A DNA stretch of 64,000 nucleotides. Source: Thysanoteuthis rhombus. Its lineage: Eukaryota > Mollusca > Cephalopoda > Oegopsida > Thysanoteuthidae. A program made the position numbers and the translations under genes. Below the pieces are notes generated by a model. The model was not told the origin of the DNA and ran no database searches. It saw nothing but the letters and a program-made list of their open reading frames with translations. The stretch spans positions 53,131,412-53,195,411 of the forward strand of contig OY735206.1 in NCBI GenBank assembly GCA_963457665.1, in the 5' to 3' direction. Shown piece by piece: positions 45,361-56,480 of the stretch (position 1 is its first letter; every line of letters begins with the position of its first letter).

Positions 45361-47859
45361 ACATAATGGTTAATGTATCACTCACCCTAGACAACATTGA
45401 CTAAAAAAGTTGTTCTCTTTTAGTGTTACAATATGAAAAGTTTACATGACAACACAATCAGCAGCCATAGAAAACTCGGGTTATATATGTCCCAGCAGAT
45501 AGGGATAAGTTGATGATGCTGGATCTTGTGATATTTGAAGCCTTTCCTAGATTCCAACGCCTACCTAAATCCTCAAGTATAATGACTTGGCAATTTTTGG
45601 CTATAGGTATTTTAAAGCTTTGTTTAGTTCGGCACAAGACCAAATAAAGGTTGGAAGATTGTATAACTGCAATCTCCCATGTTGAGATGTCCTGATTGTC
45701 TCGGGGGAAAAACGCAATTATCTCAGCCGTTAAACCGAAGTAGTTGTTCATTTCGAGCTGTTAACAAAATCTATTCAACTCCAATGAACAAAACTTTAGA
45801 AATGAATTTATAATCAAGATTCGGTTGTTAGCAGCAGGCACTACTCGAAGAAGACAAGCCAGTCTGCTGCAAGATCAAATAACGACTGAAGATGATCATC
45901 GCAACTTTTGCATTCTATACATGATAAATGCATTCATAAATATATACTTTTCAGTTTAGTCGGTATGATAGTCCACACGATCGAGATTTCAAATCACGGT
46001 AGGTTAATATTAACTTTATACATAGATTTGGTGATGGGCACCCGTCACCGCTTTCCACAGGGAAGGGCAAAATAATATATTCAGAAGCGGGGACAAAAAG
46101 ATATATCCGAGTGTTGGTTGTCAGGTAAGGGGCTAGAAAGTGCCTAAACCTGGTGCCTGTAAGGTTCCAACTATTAAATCGACTCGCCTTCGATGAGAAG
46201 GTCTGATCCAAGAGAGGGCAAATGCCCCTTTTGTGCCGCGCAGGGGATACCTATAGTTTGGTTTAACGTAACGTGATAGACAAGCGGTGACATTTTTAAA
46301 CGTTTTACGAAATAGTTCCATCTATGATATAACCATACGGATAAGTGGGCACATACTCTCTGGCATGCGTTTGGCTTACAGGTTATATCTTCTCTTCTTT
46401 GGCTTACTTTCTTTACTACATTCAACCCGAAAACCAGTCTTGACTTCAAAAACCCAACCCAACTCTAACCGTTGGAAAAAAAAAAATTGAATCATTGAAA
46501 TTTTAAAATTTTCTGTTCACTTCCTTCGATACCATCAACCCCAACATTGAAAAATAAAACTGAAATTTTAGAATTTTTCCTCATTTTTGCGCCATTTTTC
46601 AAACCAAATGGGAGATGGATCACGTAAGCCGTACTTTTGTAAAAATAGTGGAAAGTACCTTACCTAATCGCAAAACTTTGGAGGAAAAAAAAAAAAAAAA
46701 AAAAAAAAAATGGAAAATTAATAAATTTCCAGATGGGTCGAGCGTCTGATGGAAAGAACCTGAAACCGAGAAAAAATAATTTTTCCTTAGAGAACTGCGC
46801 GTTGCTAACAAAAGACAATAAACGAATTTATTATGCCATAATATAGTGAGCACACTCACTATCTTGAATTGATCTGTAGCTTTGAGAAGAGTAATTCATT
46901 AATGTTTCAGGTTTTGTTCAAACATCTCATGTTATTGGAGTGAACCGAACCGGTCGGTATACAAGTGATCAATAACCGTCTTGTATCTCCGGACGAAACA
47001 GGCAGAATCAGTTACGTTACGTAATCTACTGTGCCTTATTTCTCCATTTCGCCGAACCAAAGATCCCTTCTGCTTTTTGTATTTACTCCTCGGGCGGTTA
47101 TTCGTTACAGACGGGTGGCTGATTTAGTATATCCCCCCCTCCAATTTTTACATGTACTTATTGTCACCAAACTCATCCAGAAAACCGTAAATAAAAACAG
47201 AATTCATCAAAAGACTTACTTTGAATGACTGAAATATCAAATTTCATTTTGCAGTCAATCAACATATGATTACGCGTTGTTTTACACAATTCCTTTGATT
47301 TTGTGATGAAAACACCTTTGTTCAGTTGTTAACTCATTTTGGTACTTGTAATCGACTATTGATTATCTATGGTTCAGTTATAATGCAGTTGTCTATCTTG
47401 GACCCTAGCAACCACGTTACAAACGCGAACTATTGTATCAAATTGCAGAGACACCGTTTAATGCTATTGAGTAGGTCGTTGAAAGATCCACGATCCATTC
47501 TGGTTGTTGGCGGGTTTACTCCATCAAGAAATTGAATGCAACAGGTTTTCATCACTTCGATATAATTTCGTCGACTCGCGAAACAGGAGTTAACACAAAA
47601 AGCGGAACGGACATAGGGATCGGTGAAATTGTGGCACAAAACGACCCGTAGATAACGAAAAAATATCCAATTCACTAATGGGTATCCGTCTCCCCATTGC
47701 ACTAACTGGATAGGGTCAGTGGCATATCCTGATATCTACTGCACTATGCTGATGGAGCTGGGAAATCTCTGGACCCCACCCATGCACAAACGTGTGTTGA
47801 TTTCCACAATAAAAAGTCATTGTGCTGCTGTGTACCCCCATGAGAGGATGGATAAATAC

Positions 47860-47945
47860 CGACCCCTCTCTTTCCTGACTAATAATAAACATGAAGAAGG
47901 CTATACGATGGAGCGGTCGAAACGTTGTGGTAACAACATCAAGAC
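47860..47945 (+). repeat. Retroelement-like 3' end motif
   Basis: Contains CATGAAGAAGGCTATACG and then GCGGTCGAAACGTTGTGG. The same pattern, TGAAGAAG then CGAAACGTTGTG about 20 bases on, occurs in reverse at 62055-62100 and in decayed form at 14190-14230. Confidence 0.5.
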
Positions 47946-48289
47946 CATAAGAGGGCGGGGGTGGAGTTCAGTTATCCGAAAAAAGTTTGGAATGTTGAAG
48001 TAGATATTTACTTGACTTTTTTTTATCTGGCAGAGGGTCACTATGGCTGGGTGCCGAATACAGAACGAACTCATAATGGCTAGGAAAGTTCATGTTGCTC
48101 ACAAGCATCACTCTATACCACGGCGATTATTCTAATCTCTCCTTTTTTTCTCGCTCGTTAGGATTGCCGTATTGAGCTCCCGACCCGACTAAGACATTCA
48201 TTCATTGTGAGCAATAAGTGTACGTGCATGTTGGCACGCTTCCGTATCGAGTGACAAGTGGGACAAGGATTCTGTCACCATTCGTTGTT

Positions 48290-48480
48290 TCAGTGGCAAG
48301 TGTCGGGTTTTTACTGGGTCAGGAAACCAGTTCGACGGTAAAGGGATCCAACTGTCCAGCTATTTCCATAGCTGGTGGGAGAAGTGGATTCATGTCTTCC
48401 CCGAGCTCATTAGTGCGAAGCGAATGCTAGCTGTCTCAGCCAGAGTTTGAACTTGGTTCGCCGACGCAATTCCCCGTTGG
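48290..48480 (-). repeat. SINE-like interspersed repeat, minus orientation
   Basis: Plus-strand words GGGATCCAACTGTCCAGC, GTGGATTCATGTCTTCCCC and GAGTTTGAACTTGGTTCGCC follow the same order as 20240-20540. Confidence 0.5.
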
Positions 48481-48611
48481 GCCACCCACACCTTTTCCTT
48501 GGCCAAACTTGAAAGAATTATCCTATGTGCGTTCAAGTTGGGGAAGGAGTTTGTTGAACATTTGTCAACGTCCTCTGGTGTCAATCGAATGCATTATGGT
48601 TGTCTCACTGT

Positions 48612-48680
48612 AAGTCAGTGGTTCAGTCTAATTTCATAGACCATTGCTGCAGGTTCGATCCTCAGTGGTTTTGGTGCCAA
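48612..48680 (+). repeat. tRNA-like fragment, probably SINE-derived
   Basis: A clear B box (AGGTTCGATCC at about 48651) is preceded by AGTCAGTGGTTCAG, a weak A box. No acceptor stem closes. Confidence 0.4.
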
Positions 48681-48869
48681 GCTTAGTAAATGAATATTGC
48701 CTGGTGAGAGTGATTGATGTTCGGGTCAAGTGAAAGCTAGAATTTCAAATGCTGATTTTCAAGGAAAGCCCTCCCCACTTGGAACATTGTCACAACGTAC
48801 TTTTACTATCTCTACTTCCCTTCTATATAGTTATATACAGTACCTAGATGAACTTAACGAATATCATAA

Positions 48870-49110
48870 TCAGGTCTAGTTAATCGCTCAAAATTACCCT
48901 CGTCTAAAAACTTATTTTACCTCCAACCCAAAAGCAAAATTTCTCCTAGACATAAGGATTGAATGTTCAACTTTTCAGCCATTTGGCTCCATTAGTGAGT
49001 CCTGTAAGTGTAATACATACATAGCTAGCCAATCAGACCAATTTAAAGACTGAAGAAACCTATCTCGACAGTTTTGATTGACGGTTTCTTATACTGACGC
49101 ATGCATAAGC
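48870..49110 (+). repeat. Dispersed repeat family A, head joined to tail
   Basis: CAGGTCTAGTTAATCGCTCA is followed almost directly by the 3' part: CTCCTAGACATAAGGATTGA, TTTTCAGCCATTTGGCTCC, CAGACCAATTTAAAGACTGA. The middle is missing. Confidence 0.65.
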
Positions 49111-49513
49111 ATTTCCGTTGCATACCCCCAAGAATTTCCGGAAGGGATCTATCAATTCTGAAAAATAATTCTTCAACTTCCTCATCCATAATAACACTTT
49201 GTATACACATCCAAGTGTCAGCAAATATTTGTCAAACAATTCACATTTGGGCCATTAATAAGAGACAGTCATTATTACAAGAGCCTATTATATTCAGTGT
49301 TCCCAATTCCCCAAAGTTTGAATAGAATGATTTGAATGCCAAGGAGCGGTAAGGGAAAAAATGGTCAAAAAACACTCAACAAAGACGGTAAAAATGGTAT
49401 TGAGAAAAGAAGTAAAAAAAATTGGCCAAAATGCATGGGTTAAATTTGGCATCACTGCCTATACTAACGTGTTTAACAAAGCAAATGAAATATTGTTCTA
49501 GCTGGGGTAAATC

Positions 49514-50130
49514 GTCATCAGTCTTTTAACGTCCGTCGTTGGACATAGACCTTCCCCAGGATTTGCCACACTTCTCTATCATGGGCGTCGCGGAGCCAGT
49601 ACTTCCTAAACTTGTCTAGCTCGTCTCTCCATCTAATATTCTGTCGGCCTCGGTTGCGCATGTGATCTCGGAGGATCCATGTCGTGAGTCGTGATGTCCA
49701 TTGGTTGTCTGCCATTCTTGCAACATAGCCAGCCCACCACCACTTGAGATTTTTAATGGATTCTATGATGTCCCTAACTCTTGCCTTTTCTCGGATGTAC
49801 TGCGCTGTCTTGTGGTCTCTCTCTGTGAGGCCCAGCACAATTCTTTCATGTACACGTTGGATGGTTCTCAATTTGCGGATCTATCTCTTGGTTAGGTTCC
49901 TTGTTTCAGCTCCATAAGTGACTATTGGGAGGATGCATTGGTTATACACCCTTCTTTTTAAGATTAATGGGATCTTCTTATTTTTGCCCTGCCAAAGGCT
50001 TGCCATCCCAGTGTGATTCTTCGCTTGATTTCTCCTTCTTTTGAGGGTCTCATGGAGATTTGTTGTCCTACGTAGATGTAGTGATCTACTCCCTCCAGTT
50101 CTGTGTCCTCGTAATAGCAACCTCCAAAGG
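49514..50130 (-). mobile_element. RTE-type retrotransposon fragment, minus strand
   Basis: Reverse-strand translation gives ELEGVDHYIYVGQQISMRPS, EIKRRITLGWQAFGRA, RVYNQCILPIVTYGAET, TAQYIREKARVRDIIESI, RWRDELDKFRKYWLRDA and YVQRRTLKD. This is the C-terminal third of the same element as 1-1796 and 2416-3559, again 5'-truncated and broken into two frames near 49870. It carries fewer stops than copy 1, so it may be younger. Confidence 0.85.
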
Positions 50131-52479
50131 AAATTTTTTTTTCAAATTGTCCCAAGGCTATTTGAGTCAGATATCAGGTGAACACCTAAATCATTAGCAA
50201 TGACCAGAGACTTCAATGCTGACCATTGCTCTATGACAGGCAACAAAGAAGAAAAATGTTACGTGTAACTGGATGTGGTACTTCACACCTGAAACATCGC
50301 TGAAAGGAGAGGCAGGATCATAATTAGTTGGTCCACGGTTCGTTTTGCTGCATTACCAAGTATTGAGAAACGAGTCGCTTCTATCTCACGAAGAAGAGTT
50401 ATTTGACCGAGAGTCACCTGGAGTCTCTTCATCACGGAACGAAACATTTGATTCAATATCTGAGTAATCAGTGAAGTAGTTTTCACTTTCCTCGGTTATT
50501 ATAAGTAAACGTTATTTCTCTAACAATGAACGAAGAAATTAGTCTTCCAATGCTAACAAAATCCAATGAATGAAAAAAAAAAAAAAAAAAAAAAAAACAA
50601 CGAATGACCCACCGTGAAAGCTCCCACAGGTGTATTAAGTTATAATGCAGAAGTTGTCCGCATGGGAGAAAAAAGAAAAAAAAGCCAAAAAATTCACAGG
50701 TAGCATTCTTTTTTTTTACCATTGAAAAATTTCTGGGAGAGAATTCTCGGCATAATGCCCATACTGTACGGAAATTCTACCGATAATCTGTTAAAGGGTT
50801 AATTTTGATGAACTATCAAGGTGGTAGCAATCACGAGAGTGGACCAATAAAACCGTAGCCCGACACGTACTTATTAGCTGAATTCAATACAAAATTTTCA
50901 TTATATGATATTAAATCCATGTGAATGGCGAATCTACGTAAGCAATATAATTTTCTTTTTGTTAGAGAGCGACAAGCTGTTTTAATTTATTTGCTTTTCT
51001 CTTTCTAACGAGAATACGATTTTCCCCATTAATCTCTGCACATGCGCAAGAGCGATAATCAATCATGTGATGCCCTCAGAAAAATGTTCATTTATTTTGT
51101 TCACTGACCTAGTATGATGTAACACTTTTGTTTGGGATAACCTTTGTTGGGCAATTTGATTTTTTATCTGATAGAGTTTTAGCAAGCTCAGTGAAGACAA
51201 AAAAAAGTCGAATGGATAAAGGAAAAATATAATCATTTGAATGTCTCATTTAGAGAGTACAAAATAAAATCCATTTCCCACTCTTGTCTAGTGTTGAAGT
51301 ATCTGTACGATTGAATACATACTCATTTTGAAGATCTTGAATTATAGAATAAATATATTGGCATATTTAAAAACTTAAAACTTGGCAATTGTTACCTTTC
51401 CTATTTCAAAATGGCCATCGTTCGAGGTTAGGGCTAGTGTTTTCGGAAGAATCTTGTCATCTGCTCCTTCGATTTTGAATTAGTCATCAGCGTTTGTAAT
51501 TCTGCAGCTGGGACGGCGACCATTTTAAAATGAAAAGGTGGCAAGTGCCAATAACGATGTTCAAGCAATAATCAAAATTATGTATTTTTTTGTTTCATGT
51601 TGATTAACTACTTATCATGGATTTTCTAGCTCAAATTCCATTGAAGATTTTGATTTTTAAACTGATATCATTTTTGATGTTCAAGGACTAAAGACTAATG
51701 TCATGTTCGAAATATTATCTGTCATTGCATGTAAAAATAACTAATTACTTTGTTATATTCTGACGAAAAAAAAATACAAGTCCATATCTAACGAACAAAG
51801 CTCCCTGTATAACCATTGTATGAGTTTTTATAACAATAGATTCTGGTGGCTTTCACAATAAATCAAGCGACAACAATCTCTTTACTACTCCTGCATTCTT
51901 TCCAGTGTCCAGAACGGTTTTAATTCTATTTTCAGGTTTCCAATTCGCCCAATCTCTTTGCAAGACTCTTTTGTGGGTATTCCAAGCGTGTCAACATTGA
52001 TGGATACAAGTGTCACCTTCATGTTTTACAATCTGTTCAGTTCTCTTGCAAGGCCCATATATCCTTTTAGCTTTCCACTCACTTTCAATCTCATTCTGTG
52101 GTCTTATGAAGACAAATAGACAGATTTCCTGTTGTTTTTAGAAATGCTCCATTAGATAACTTTGATACGTATCGATAACCGCCGAACTATATCAGCCATA
52201 AAAGTACGGGCGAAGATCGAGAAATATAACACTATTCTCATTTAGTTATGAAAACTTGAGAAGTTGCAAATATCCTAACGCGCGCTGGAGTATTATGGAT
52301 TTTATACCTCTTAATGAGTCACAGTAGTTCAGTTAAGGAAGTACATATGACCTCACAGTAAAGGGCGTCGAAAATGAAATCGACGAAGCAAGTTCAAGCT
52401 CTGGTTCGGAACGCGTTACGTTCACTTGACACTAACGCTGTTGTGATTTTATTCCTTAAAAAAAAAAAATCACAATCAA

Positions 52480-52745
52480 ACGGGTCTGGTTCCTCATCCA
52501 ATAGAAACTGCTACATTACCAACGTCTTTTAGCAACAAGCCGTGTTGGGGATGATCAATGAATAAATTACTTCTCTTGCCATTTGCTGGGCCGTGATAAT
52601 GTTTCAATTAAAAAAAGAAGGAAAAAATGCAAGCGTGAACGCAGGCGAACAGAGAATAATGGACAAATTTAGCATGGATTTCATAGTAAATGATAACCCC
52701 CATAGTTTTCCCTAAATAATAGTATTAAATGTTTCTCTTTGACTT
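52480..52745 (+). repeat. Dispersed repeat family A copy
   Basis: GGGTCTGGTTCCTCATCCAA, TAGAAACTGCTACATTACC, CCGTGTTGGGGATGATCAAT and TAGCATGGATTTCATAG match the family order. Confidence 0.65.
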
Positions 52746-53261
52746 GAAAATTTTTTCTTCAAAAAGATTAATTACAATCATTTTTGTTAGTAATTATCGT
52801 CGCATATTGCAAAGGTGACGGCTCAATTATGGACTACTGATGAATAATGTAATTCCAGCAGGTCGCATATGTTTATTTGTGCGTGGTGTATTAACTGGGA
52901 CTTGAGAGGAGCTCTCAGTAAGGAGGTCGTGACGATAAACAAATTAGGGGTGGCTTCCTCAGTAAAATAGCACAAGACAAGGTGTAGGCTTAAACCACGC
53001 TGGTTTATAAAGTTCATTACTCTAACTTACCAAGAGGAGTGTCTTCCTCTTAAAATTGGAACTGAAAGTTTTTTTTGAATTGATGCAGTTAATCGTTACG
53101 AATCGTTCAATTTTGTTCATTGATTAATGAGCTAACTATCAGTGAAGCTATTTAGCACTATTATCAAAGGAATTGAAGCAATCATTATGGTTGTTTTCAA
53201 GACACACGGATGAAATGAGATGATTTTATTTCAAGATTTTTCACGTACATCACGCGCGCAC

Positions 53262-53275
53262 GCACATATATATAT

Positions 53276-53327
<52 letters not shown>

Positions 53328-53345
53328 TATATATACACACACACT
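53262..53345. repeat. (TA)n/(CA)n microsatellite, compound
   Basis: Alternating TA runs of over 40 bases are interrupted by short CA blocks. Confidence 0.95.
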
Positions 53346-53501
53346 CTCACATACAAGGTGCTATCCAACTGTCAGAAGAAATGAAAAGCACGCACGAACA
53401 AAAGGTAGTACAGACTTTTACTTCAAATGTGATGGTGGAAAGTACAGGTTGGTATTTAATAAATTTTCAAGGGCGAATTCTATCAACATTTGAGTAGTAC
53501 C

Positions 53502-53502
53502 T

Positions 53503-53541
<39 letters not shown>
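53502..53541. repeat. (TA)n microsatellite
   Basis: About 38 bases of alternating TA. Confidence 0.95.
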
Positions 53542-53543
<2 letters not shown>

Positions 53544-54229
53544 CCAGTCATTATACAACCGTTGTATCGCTAGCCCTTGACAACTTAAGTAGAATAAACA
53601 ATTAAAGAGAATCGAGCCGTTGCAGGAAACGAACCTACCACCGATAGGGTGGCCGCTCCAGCGTAGCGATACTCTTACCATTGGGCTAAACAGCCGCCAG
53701 TAATGCGAAGGCCCAAATAACTGCCTCCAAACCAAATTCTCATTTCGTTTATTTTCGGCCTATTCGTCTCTTCCAACGCGACAGTTATGTATTGATAAAT
53801 TGGGAATTTATAATCAATCATTCTGTCGGACCACAAATGTCCATTTCTCAATAAATATACCAGTAGGGTTACCCGATGTTGGAATATAATGTACACATAA
53901 AAAGTTTTCGTAATGGAAGAAATATTCTGGTGCGCAAACGATGTCTCTGTAAGTTTGACAGGGCTTCTCGATACACTACAGAAGGGTTTCTCCAATTGGG
54001 TGTCGGCATGAAAATGTTAATTGCAGATCCAGTCTTAGAACCGCTAATATTATATATTACAAAATTTAGAGCTGTCCATTGGTAAAGCATGGACAAGTCA
54101 AGCAAAGGCCAGCGATCTTAAGAGTTGGTTCCTTGTTAGAATTATTAAAAAAAAAAAAACAAACAAAAAACAAAAAAAAAACACAGACCACAAGTCCCCT
54201 CTAGTATCAACCTCACATTGACTGTAACT

Positions 54230-54790
54230 TTTGCCGCGTAAAGATGTACCACTTTGCAAAATTTCTCCATTCTATGTGCAATATTGTGGACAAAAACCAG
54301 GGATATCCATAGATGATATGTGGTGACCTCGAAAGAGCCAGATGTAAAAGTCACATTCCTAAGCACTTTGGTCGTGAAAGAGTTTACCTCTATGCCAAAT
54401 TTCAGTTTCATAGGTGTAAAATTGTAGCTAACAATTTGAAAAATTGGCTAGAAATGACTTAAGGTGATTTATAAGATCAATATCGCTTTGCCAATGACAT
54501 TGGCCAAGAAATGATTTTCCCCTATGCCAACTTTCGGTTACATAGGTGCGAAATTATTGCCAAAAACTTGGAAGAAAAGTCTTTAAGTGACTAGAATTGA
54601 TCTGTGGTGATCTTGAATGACCTTAGAAGTCAACATTACTGTGTGGAGATGTACTCGTATGCTAAATTCAAACGTTCTTGTTGCAAAATGGTGGCTCACA
54701 ACTATAGAAACACCCGAGAAATGGCCTCTGTTGACTTCGAATGACCTCACATAGACTATGAGTCAAGTTGACCCCTCCCCAGTCAAAATG
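54230..54790 (+). repeat. Degenerate tandem repeat, unit about 133 bp
   Basis: The words TATGCCAAATTTCAGTTTCA, TAGGTGTAAAATTGTAGC and TGGCTAGAAATGACTT recur with core positions near 54391, 54523 and 54658 (spacing 132 and 135). A fourth, weaker unit may precede at about 54250. Confidence 0.7.
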
Positions 54791-55824
54791 CAGAATATTT
54801 GATGGTTAGTCCTCATTGTTTTAGCAAAGAAGAGACATGAATAAACACATGGTTCATTCTATATAGTTTAGAAGCTTTACAGCTTTAACCACTAAACATT
54901 AAACTTTTTCAATAGATTTTATACGTCACTTCAGTCACCTATTTCCCAATACCTGTCAATGTGATCTTCCAAAGTATTTTTTCTGTTTCCCAAATACTTT
55001 GTTAGTATTGTACAGATTGTTTCTTGTGATCACTTATTCACCAAGTAACCGTTTCGGGTATTTTAAAAACCAAACAGTTATATGAACATGATACCCAAGC
55101 AGCGTTGATCAAACACCACTTCCCACTCTTATTTAGTTTTTGTCATACATGTAAATTCAGTAAGTATAACAGACATGATTCGCTGTTCGTGACATTTCCA
55201 TTAAATGTACACCCATGTGAATATCAAATCCGTTGAGTCGGTTTCAATGCAAACCAACTTATGAAATCATCTTCAAGGATACTAATTACAGAAAAAAACT
55301 TCAAGTCGATTCTTCACCAAAATATTCAACCGAAAAATTTAACAATTTTTTTCACTAACCTTAGAGTTAATTTTTTCAAATTGTTTAACGTCAAGCAGCC
55401 ATTAAACTTTTTTTTAACCCTTAATTATCAGATAAAGTATCCTTATATACATGGTTGAGACGAAACCACTTTTTAGCGGGTAATAACATCTCAATGAGCA
55501 ATTCCATAAATATATTTAGACAATTTGTTACATGGCACACACACACGATTGGAGAGAGAAGACACCCAACACGTGTTTCATGGTAGATCCATTTTTCAAG
55601 AGTGGTGGATGATAATTAACATTAATATAATTATTAATATATAGAAGATATATAAATTGTCATGTTTTTGTTTATCCATTCTATTGAACATGATTGAAAG
55701 CGAGAAAATAAAACATTTCGGTTAATTATACTTTATAAGAAAAAAATCGAAGCAAAGTACAAATGAGATTCAAACGTAAAAGAAAAAAAATCGTTCAGTG
55801 TATGAAAAAGTAAATGATCCAACA

Positions 55825-56480
55825 CAGTGGTTCTCAACCTCTTGCAGCGCCACCATCTACTTCCACATTGAATATTTCCCTACCGCCTATTTGTATCGTA
55901 AATGTTTAAAAGGATACCAAACAATAAAATGACCTGATTTCGGGTTACAAAATTTTCTAATGAAGTTAATGTAAAGTAATAACATCAAATAGCCCTCTGT
56001 TTAAAGATATTATCCCTGCGTCTGATGTAACGCAGCTAGCACAGACACGTTGGTTATAAAATTAGTCATCTTTATATTCGGCCTACCTCTAGCGAGGTAC
56101 TGACGTGGCTAAAAACAGCTTCTACCTAGTAGGATGTTAGGAATCAACTTTGTGTGCTACCATAGATTGGGTAAGAATTCAATATACTTAGATGATACCA
56201 GAAGTCTTGTTTGCAAGCAGGTATCGCATGGTGGTATCATTGTCATTTTGAAACTATTCTTCCACCAGGGTAGATATACAAAACTGGAACGTATAATGTA
56301 ATAATATCTTGAAATAACTAACATGGCGTCTTGTAATGGTTGCAAATGGTCACAATAGGTAATTCTATCCTCTTCAACCAATTCATCTTTCAAGCTATTC
56401 AAATTGGGGGAATTTACGTCTTTCATTGTTCATCTAATATAGCGCCAATTTAAAAGAAAAATGAAGGCTGAGAAACACTT
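55825..56480. mobile_element. Possible hAT-type DNA transposon relic
   Basis: CAGTGGTTCTCAACC at 55825 is a textbook hAT terminal repeat. At 56466-56480 the sequence GGCTGAGAAACACTT is its reverse complement at 12 of 15 positions. No 8-bp target duplication is evident and no transposase can be recognised, so the right end is uncertain. Confidence 0.4.

Noticed and set aside
45458..45751. Minus-strand frame of 97 codons (MNNYFGLTAEII...)
   Set aside because: Composition is plausible, but I recognise no family, splice context or conservation signal, so it is not called.
46672..46859. Candidate first exon (frame starting MSVLTILW, ending in phase 1 at GTAAGG)
   Set aside because: The phase fits, but the frame runs through a poly-T tract (poly-Phe) and looks like chance. 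No signal peptide cleavage pattern.
53027..53060. Short exon between TTTCAG and GTAAGT
   Set aside because: Only about 31 bases; the frame with the right phase contains TAA.
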